From Caulobacteraceae bacterium (lineage in GTDB: Bacteria; Pseudomonadota; Alphaproteobacteria; Caulobacterales; Caulobacteraceae): 11,526 nt of DNA. The stretch spans positions 2,728 to 14,253 of the forward strand of contig PMOM01000239.1 of the NCBI GenBank assembly GCA_003161535.1, written 5' to 3'. The notes under the pieces were generated by a model. That model was given only the letters and a program-made list of their open reading frames with translations. It ran no database searches and was not told the origin of the DNA. Each line of letters begins with the position of its first letter. The stretch's first letter is position 1. Position numbers and translations under genes: made by a program. Below are positions 7,141-11,526 of this stretch, piece after piece.

Positions 7141-7959
7141 ATGAATAGGCTTGGTTTCTCAGCCCTCGGGGGGGCGGCGGGCATAATCTGCGCCGTCATG
7201 GTTTTCGCGCCAACGGCAAGCCGGGCCGCGGACTGGATTGTCACCGTCGGGGGCAAGATTAATGCGAGCCCGCCCTATGAGGGGGCCGACCATGACGTCG
7301 TGAGGCCGGCCGTGGCCTTCAACGTGAGGCGCGCGGATAAGCCCTACCGCTTCGGTCCGCCGGACGACGGCAGCACGATAAGCCTGCTCTCGACCCGATA
7401 CGTAGAGGCCGGTCTCGTGGCCCGGTTTCGCTATTCTCGCGGCGACCAGGGCAAGCTGGCCGGTTTCGACAAGATAAAATGGGCCGCCGAACCTGGTCTG
7501 TTCGTGAACCTGTGGCCGACAAATTGGCTCCGGGGCCGGATCGAGGCCCGGCGAGGCGTGCTGGGCCATCAGGGCTACGTCGGCGATGCCGGGATCGACC
7601 TGGTCCACACCGGCCGCAGGTGGGATTTTTCGATCGGTCCTCGGGTCGGCTATGGCGACCACAAGTACATGGACACCTACTTCGGGGTGACGCCCCTGGA
7701 AGCCCAGCGCAGCCCGCTGATCAAGACCCCCTATGAACCGGGAAGCGGAGAGCGCTACGCCGGGCTGGAGGCGGCCTATGTCTATCACATCACCAATCGT
7801 TGGCGCACGCAGATCGACTTCGGCTACCACAGGCTCGCTCAAAAGGCGGCCGACAGCCCGGTGGTCCAGCTCGCCGGCTCACGCGATCAGTACATGGCCG
7901 GCGCCGGTTTCACCTACAGCTTCGGGGTCGGCCTCGGTCACCGCACGAAGTCCGACTAA
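7141..7959 (+). CDS. MipA/OmpV family outer-membrane protein
   Basis: A 272-residue predicted outer-membrane beta-barrel of the MipA/OmpV family, scaffold or porin-like proteins of the envelope. The N-terminus has a Sec signal peptide: positive start (MNR), hydrophobic core at about 8-23 and a cleavage site near TASRA-ADW (after residue 29 or 30). The mature part begins with a first strand followed by SPPYEGAD (43-50), the usual first motif of the family. Many short amphipathic, Tyr/Gly-rich strands follow, for example WDFSIGPRVGYGDHKY and QYMAGAGFTYSFG. Most family members end at an aromatic residue; here about ten residues follow the last clear strand (VGLGHRTKSD). The ATG at 7141 gives the clean signal peptide, while a GTG at 7117 would add eight Arg-rich residues. 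The ribosome binding site is weak (GGCGG). It sits 86 bp after the metal transporter on the same strand, and its stop overlaps that of the convergent kinase gene by four bases. The family call is fair; the transported or bound substrate is unknown. Confidence 0.78.
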   Translation: MNRLGFSALGGAAGIICAVMVFAPTASRAADWIVTVGGKINASPPYEGADHDVVRPAVAFNVRRADKPYRFGPPDDGSTISLLSTRYVEAGLVARFRYSRGDQGKLAGFDKIKWAAEPGLFVNLWPTNWLRGRIEARRGVLGHQGYVGDAGIDLVHTGRRWDFSIGPRVGYGDHKYMDTYFGVTPLEAQRSPLIKTPYEPGSGERYAGLEAAYVYHITNRWRTQIDFGYHRLAQKAADSPVVQLAGSRDQYMAGAGFTYSFGVGLGHRTKSD

Positions 7960-8585
7960 GCCAGCAGTTTCTGAAACACCGTCGGCGCTTCCGCCCCCTC
8001 GCCGAGCCGGCGTCGGATGGCCTGGGCGCATTGCGCCGGGCTCAATAGGGATGTGTCCACTTCCAGGTCGTACAGGCCGAGATTGTGCGTTCCTTCTTGC
8101 CACAGCAGAACCGGCGCCGGCGCGGGGTCGGCCGCCGAGCCAGTGAGGTACTGACCCTCTCGTCCCGCCTGACCCGAGTTTCGCCTTTGCATGATGACCT
8201 CGATCGGACAGCGAACGCCGACGAAGAGCACCGGCAAGCCCGCCAGGCGGCGCGCGGCGTCGGCGAGGATGCCCAGCGGCTTGGCGTAGGCCTCGTGATG
8301 GCCGACATCGACCACGACGTTGAGGCCCGCCCGACTGTGGGCCGCGACCGAGTCGTACAGGGCGGCGTAGAAGGCCGGAACCAGCGCTTCGATGTCCGGG
8401 CGCTCGCCGCCAGGGCGAAGCCCGATGCCGGGTCGGTAGCGCGCCGGCGTGACGACGCGCGCGAAGACATCCACGCCCAGGTTCATCCACACGCCTTCGA
8501 ATTCGTCCTGGATCGCCGCCACGATGCTCGATTTGCCCGACCGTGGGGCGCCGTTGAGGATGATGATCTGGCCCGGCTGCGCCAT
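7956..8585 (-). CDS. P-loop kinase of the chloramphenicol-3-O-phosphotransferase-like family
   Basis: A 209-residue P-loop phosphotransferase. IIILNGAPRSGKSS (7-20) is the Walker A region. D39 in LGVDVF matches the catalytic Asp of Streptomyces chloramphenicol phosphotransferase. VVVDVG follows at about 92-97, then VLFVGVRCP, and near the C-terminus LYDLEVDTS, also a family signature. Family membership is clear, but the natural substrate is not; antibiotic resistance should not be assumed. The ATG at 8585-8583 is chosen because a very strong ribosome binding site precedes it. An ATG at 8600 would add five residues but has no usable site. The start lies one base after the stop of the exonuclease gene, so the two are translationally coupled. 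This neighbourhood suggests, as inference only, a kinase acting on nucleotides, nucleic-acid ends or another small molecule linked to the repair genes. The stop overlaps the convergent MipA-type gene by four bases. Confidence 0.85.
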   Translation of the reverse strand: MAQPGQIIILNGAPRSGKSSIVAAIQDEFEGVWMNLGVDVFARVVTPARYRPGIGLRPGGERPDIEALVPAFYAALYDSVAAHSRAGLNVVVDVGHHEAYAKPLGILADAARRLAGLPVLFVGVRCPIEVIMQRRNSGQAGREGQYLTGSAADPAPAPVLLWQEGTHNLGLYDLEVDTSLLSPAQCAQAIRRRLGEGAEAPTVFQKLLA

Positions 8586-8586
8586 G

Positions 8587-9603
8587 CTAATCCTCCTCAT
8601 CCTCGTAGCCGACCAGGGCCAGCGCCTTGGCCGGGATGCCGTTGAGGCCGCACCAGCGCGCCAGGGCTTCCTCGCGGCCGTGGGTGATCCACACTTCGGC
8701 GGGATGGAGTTCCTCGATGGTGCCGGTCAGTTCGTCCCAGTCGGCGTGGTCGGAGATGATCAGAGGCAACTCCACCGCCCGCTGGCGGGCGCGGGCGCGG
8801 ATGCCCATCCAGCCCGAAGCGAAGGCCTCCACCGGATCGGCGAACCGCCGCTGCCAAGGCGTGGTCAGGGCCGAAGGCGGGGCGAGGACGATCTCGCCGG
8901 CGAAGTCCCGCGTGGTTTCGGTGGTGGCCGCTTCCAGGGCGCCAAGATCGACGCCGAACCGGGCATAGACCGCGTTGAGGCTGTCCAGGGCCCCGTGAAC
9001 CGGGATCGGCCGGTCCCATCCAGCTTCGCGCAACAGGGCGATGACCCGCTGGGCCTTGCCCAGGGCATAGGCGCCGACCAGATGGCAGCGCCGCGGAAAC
9101 TGGGCCACCGAGCGCAGCAGCTTGTCGATTTCCTGGTCGGCCGGTGGATGGCGGAACACCGGCAAGGCGAAGGTCGCTTCGGTGACGAAGACATCGCAGG
9201 CCACTGGCTCGAAGGCCTTGCAGGTGGGATCGCGGCGGCGCTTGTAGTCTCCCGAGACGACCATGGTCAGGCCCTTCCAGCGCACCACCACCTGGGCCGA
9301 GCCCAGGACATGGCCGGCGGGCGCCAGGCTGACCTCGACGCCGTCCCGCAAGGTGGTTTCGCCATAGGCCAGCGGCTGGGTCGATCCGGCGAAGCCCTCG
9401 CCGTAACGCGTGGCCATGATCGCCACGGTCTCGGCGGTCGCCGCCACCGCGCCATGCCCGGCTCTGGCATGGTCGGCGTGGCCGTGGGTGATCACCGCGC
9501 GAGCCACGGGCCGAGTCGGATCGATGTAGAAGTCGCCTGGCGGGCAGTAGAGGCCGGCGGGGCGCGGACAGAGGAGCGCTTCGGGCTTGATCACGCCGCT
9601 CAT
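8587..9603 (-). CDS. Ligase-associated DNA exonuclease (metallo-beta-lactamase fold)
   Basis: A 338-residue metal-dependent nuclease of the metallo-beta-lactamase fold, in the SNM1/CPSF-like group known to accompany the bacterial ATP-dependent ligase. The metal motif THGHADHA (39-46) supplies H40, H42, D44 and H45. GHVLGSAQ (97-104) supplies H98, SGDYKRR (117-123) supplies D119, and the later SDHADWDEL and WITHGREEA are typical of the family. The opening LCPRPAGLYCPPGDFYIDP is also characteristic. Length is normal. The ATG at 9603-9601 has no ribosome binding site, so leaderless or short-leader initiation is possible. The C-terminus is acidic (YEDEED). Downstream, one base after the stop, comes the P-loop kinase gene. 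The ligase this enzyme should work with is about 2.5 kb further along the same strand, with two opposite-strand genes between. It diverges from the thioesterase gene, which starts 36 bp away. Confidence 0.93.
   Translation of the reverse strand: MSGVIKPEALLCPRPAGLYCPPGDFYIDPTRPVARAVITHGHADHARAGHGAVAATAETVAIMATRYGEGFAGSTQPLAYGETTLRDGVEVSLAPAGHVLGSAQVVVRWKGLTMVVSGDYKRRRDPTCKAFEPVACDVFVTEATFALPVFRHPPADQEIDKLLRSVAQFPRRCHLVGAYALGKAQRVIALLREAGWDRPIPVHGALDSLNAVYARFGVDLGALEAATTETTRDFAGEIVLAPPSALTTPWQRRFADPVEAFASGWMGIRARARQRAVELPLIISDHADWDELTGTIEELHPAEVWITHGREEALARWCGLNGIPAKALALVGYEDEED
8591..8598 (-). promoter_or_regulatory. Strong ribosome binding site for the kinase, inside the exonuclease gene
   Basis: On the minus strand the bases read GAGGAGGA, followed by TTAGC and the kinase ATG. 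These same bases encode the Glu and Asp residues at the very end of the exonuclease (YEDEED). This is the best Shine-Dalgarno sequence in the window and fixes the kinase start at 8585. Confidence 0.8.
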
Positions 9604-9639
9604 ATAGGCGGGGTGGCTGGTTTGTTTCTATAAGGCCGC
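9604..9639. promoter_or_regulatory. Short divergent promoter region between exonuclease and thioesterase genes
   Basis: Only 36 bp separate the two divergent starts. An AT-rich core at about 9624-9633 (TTTCTATAAG) can be read as a -10-like box on the plus strand and as TATAGA on the minus strand. AAGG at 9632-9635 is a plausible ribosome binding site for the thioesterase ATG at 9640. No -35 box is convincing, so the exact promoters are not resolved. Confidence 0.35.
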
Positions 9640-10092
9640 ATGACCATCGATCAACGGACGCTCACCGAAGCGGGTGAGCGCATGACCCAGGGCACACCGC
9701 AGTCGGCATCGCTCGGCATTCGGCTGGTGTCCGTGGAACCGGGCGTGGCCGCCATGGCCGTGACCTATCGCGATGATCTGGTCGGCGATCCGGCGACGGG
9801 AGTTCTGGCCGGCGGCGTGATCACCACCCTGCTTGATCATGTCTGCGGGCTGGCGGTGGCGTCGGCGGCGGGGCCGGTCCATTCCACCGCGACCTTGGAC
9901 CTGCGCATCGACTATATGCGCGCCGCCGAGCCGGGCCGCGACATCATCGCGCGCGCCTACTGCTACAAGCTGACCCACACCATCGCCTTCGTGCGCGCCG
10001 CCGCCTTCGAGGACGCCGAGGACGACCCGGTGGCCACCGCCCAGGGCGCCTTCGTGCTCAATCTTACCGCGCCCAAGGCGCCCGACCCGTGA
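9640..10092 (+). CDS. PaaI-type hot-dog-fold thioesterase (first of a tandem pair)
   Basis: A 150-residue single hot-dog-domain protein of the PaaI/YbgC-like acyl-CoA thioesterase group, which hydrolyses acyl- or aroyl-CoA thioesters in the cytoplasm. The central helix motif reads GVLAGGVITTLLDHVCG (54-70), with D66 at the position of the catalytic Asp in PaaI-like enzymes. The following strands DLRIDYMRAAEPGRDIIARAY and GAFVLNL complete the fold. The ATG at 9640 has AAGG five bases upstream. The stop overlaps the start of a second thioesterase of the same fold (GTGA at 10089-10092), so the two are translationally coupled and may form a mixed oligomer. Substrate unknown. Confidence 0.88.
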   Translation: MTIDQRTLTEAGERMTQGTPQSASLGIRLVSVEPGVAAMAVTYRDDLVGDPATGVLAGGVITTLLDHVCGLAVASAAGPVHSTATLDLRIDYMRAAEPGRDIIARAYCYKLTHTIAFVRAAAFEDAEDDPVATAQGAFVLNLTAPKAPDP

Positions 10093-10538
10093 GCGCCCCG
10101 CATCCCCAGAAACTGGCCGAACTCCTTGCCGCCATTCCCTATGCGCGGTTCCTGGGCATGACGGGCGAGTTGGCCGGTAATGAGATCACCGCCATCCTGC
10201 CCTTTTCGCCACACCTGATCGGCAACACGGTGCTGCCGGCGCTGCATGGCGGAGTGCTGGGCGCGTTCATGGAGCTGACCGCCCTGGCCCAGCTTTCCAT
10301 GTCCGAACCCCTGCGCCGCCAGCCGCGCACCATCGATGTCACCATCGAATACCTGCGCCCCGGACGCGCCCTGACCACCTACGCCCTGGCCGATGTCCGC
10401 AAGATCGGCCGGCGCATCGCCAATGTGCACGTGCAGGCCTGGCAGGAGAGCCGCGCCTCGCCGGTTGCGGCCCTGCGGGGGCACTTCCTGCTCAGCGTTG
10501 ACCCAAGCGGCCAGCAGGGTGACTCCGGCCGCCATTGA
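10089..10538 (+). CDS. PaaI-type hot-dog-fold thioesterase (second of a tandem pair)
   Basis: A 149-residue hot-dog-domain protein related in fold to the gene before it but clearly divergent in sequence. The helix motif is [15 protein letters not shown] (51-65). It has the family HGG, with Glu (E62) where PaaI-like members, including its neighbour, have Asp. The strands [19 protein letters not shown] and HVQAWQ fit the fold. It starts with GTG at 10089, overlapping the stop of the first thioesterase by four bases. No upstream ATG exists in frame with a better signal. About ten polar residues trail the fold ([12 protein letters not shown]). The lysyl-tRNA synthetase gene starts 32 bp downstream on the same strand. 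It could be a structural partner of the first thioesterase rather than an independent enzyme; the substrate is unknown. Confidence 0.85.
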   Translation: MSAPHPQKLAELLAAIPYARFLGMTGELAGNEITAILPFSPHLIGNTVLPALHGGVLGAFMELTALAQLSMSEPLRRQPRTIDVTIEYLRPGRALTTYALADVRKIGRRIANVHVQAWQESRASPVAALRGHFLLSVDPSGQQGDSGRH

Positions 10539-10570
10539 CCCCGCCGGCCGCGCGCACTACCGGCTCGCCC

Positions 10571-11526
10571 ATGCTGCAAGGTCTCTCCCCTCTGGCCCGC
10601 GAGGCTCGCGCCTGGCCGTTCGAGCAGGCGCGCAACCTGCTGGCGCGGCTCTTGCGCCTGCGTCTGGAGACGGACGCCGACCGCGACCTCGCCTCGACGC
10701 TGCTGAACGCCGGCAAGGCGGACGAGGCCGCCGCGACATTCCCCGCCCTGGGCAGGCCGGCGATCTTTCAGTGCGGCTACGGCGCCTCGGGCCTGCCGCA
10801 CCTGGGCACCTTCGGCGAGGTGGCCCGTCCGACCATGGTGCGCACCGCCTTTCGCGCCCTCACCGAGGACGCCCTGCCCACCCGCCTGATCGTCTTTTCC
10901 GACGACATGGACGGCTTTCGCAAAATCCCGGACAATTTGCCCAATCGCCAGATGCTGGAAGAGGACCGCGATAAGCCGGTCACCCAGGTTCGCGACCCGT
11001 TCGGCGAATACGAGAGCTTCGGCGCTCACAACAACGCCCGGCTGCGCGCTTTCCTGGATGGCTTTGGCTTCGACTACACCTTCATGTCGGCGACCGAGTG
11101 CTACACCTCCGGTCGTTTCGATCCGATCCTGCTGCGGGTGCTGGAACGCTTCGATGCCGTTCAGGCGGTGATGCTGCCGACGCTGGGCCCCGAGCGCCGG
11201 GCGAGCTATTCGCCGTTCCTGCCGATCAGTCCCAAGAGCGGCCGGGTGCTGCAGGCGCCGACGCTGGAGCGCCACATCGATCGCGGGACCATCGTCTTTG
11301 CCGACGAGGACGGAACAGTCACGGAGATCCCGGTCACTGGGGGGCATGTAAAGCTTCAGTGGCGCCCCGACTGGGCCGCCCGCTGGACGGCGCTGGAGGT
11401 CGACTACGAGATGTCCGGCAAGGACCTCGTCGATTCGGTGCGCGTCTCCGACAAGATCTGCCGAGTCCTTGGCGGGACGCCGCCGGAGAGCTTCCACTAC
11501 GAGCTGTTCATGGACGAGCACAACCA
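10571..11526 (+). CDS. lysK: Class I lysyl-tRNA synthetase, partial (C-terminus beyond window)
   Basis: The archaeal-type class I lysyl-tRNA synthetase, which charges tRNA-Lys and replaces the common class II enzyme in many alphaproteobacteria. The 318 visible residues read [19 protein letters not shown], then the HIGH-type motif PHLGT (76-80) in [16 protein letters not shown], followed by [24 protein letters not shown] and [19 protein letters not shown], and end at ELFMDEHN. The KMSKS-type signature normally comes directly after this point, so the gene is cut at the right edge, not broken. An oddity is a stretch at about residues 29-62, before the first strand of the nucleotide fold, that is longer than in the alphaproteobacterial homologues I recall. 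The ATG at 10571 has no clear ribosome binding site. The gene follows the second thioesterase by 32 bp and may share its transcript. Confidence 0.93.
   Translation, partial: MLQGLSPLAREARAWPFEQARNLLARLLRLRLETDADRDLASTLLNAGKADEAAATFPALGRPAIFQCGYGASGLPHLGTFGEVARPTMVRTAFRALTEDALPTRLIVFSDDMDGFRKIPDNLPNRQMLEEDRDKPVTQVRDPFGEYESFGAHNNARLRAFLDGFGFDYTFMSATECYTSGRFDPILLRVLERFDAVQAVMLPTLGPERRASYSPFLPISPKSGRVLQAPTLERHIDRGTIVFADEDGTVTEIPVTGGHVKLQWRPDWAARWTALEVDYEMSGKDLVDSVRVSDKICRVLGGTPPESFHYELFMDEHN

Noticed and set aside
7956..8585. Chloramphenicol resistance gene
   Set aside because: The protein family matches, but many members have other roles. The chromosomal coupling to a DNA exonuclease gives no support for an antibiotic resistance function.
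8449..9633. A 394-codon plus-strand open frame opposite the exonuclease
   Set aside because: It is a shadow of the exonuclease and kinase genes; the real genes carry clear metal and P-loop motifs.
10379..11521. A 380-codon open frame opposite the lysyl-tRNA synthetase
   Set aside because: It is the complement of a strongly conserved gene; no domain is recognisable in it.
1..11526. CRISPR arrays, insertion sequences, prophage or tRNA genes
   Set aside because: No regularly spaced repeats, transposase motifs, terminal inverted repeats or tRNA cloverleaf sequences were seen on either strand.

Overview
The window is a dense stretch of GC-rich chromosomal DNA. Nearly every base lies in a gene, and the gaps are mostly under 110 bp. 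The gene set suggests an alphaproteobacterium, probably Caulobacterales (Caulobacter or Phenylobacterium type). The reasons are a class I lysyl-tRNA synthetase, an LPS sugar pathway pair, GTG and TTG starts, weak or absent Shine-Dalgarno sites on several genes, and a -10 element of the form CCTATATC. The genus is an inference from style, not from a database match. I saw no rRNA, tRNA, CRISPR array, insertion sequence or phage gene.

Left block (1-2580, minus strand): an apparent operon read right to left. It holds a KdsD-type arabinose-5-phosphate isomerase, then an ACT-domain threonine ammonia-lyase, then an FKBP-type prolyl isomerase lipoprotein cut by the window edge. Divergent from it (2623-4387, plus strand) lie a GmhB-like heptose-bisphosphate phosphatase and a WbpE-like PLP sugar aminotransferase. 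KdsD, GmhB and the aminotransferase all point to LPS core and surface-sugar precursors.

Middle block (4417-9603): two parts of a known bacterial DNA-repair module lie here on the minus strand. They are an ATP-dependent DNA ligase (4417-6030) and the ligase-associated metallo-beta-lactamase-fold exonuclease (8587-9603). They are not adjacent. Two plus-strand envelope genes, a cation diffusion facilitator and a MipA/OmpV-type outer-membrane protein, lie between them, together with a P-loop kinase of the chloramphenicol-phosphotransferase-like family. The kinase gene begins one base after the exonuclease stop, and its strong ribosome binding site is formed by the codons of the exonuclease's acidic tail. 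This makes an exonuclease-kinase translational pair, the most interesting arrangement in the window. The helicase and phosphoesterase that usually complete the repair module are not seen.

Right block (9640-11526, plus strand): two small hot-dog-fold thioesterases overlap by four bases (GTGA). They are followed after 32 bp by a class I lysyl-tRNA synthetase that runs off the right edge before its KMSKS signature.

All functional calls come from recognising motifs and family sequence patterns by eye; no search was run.
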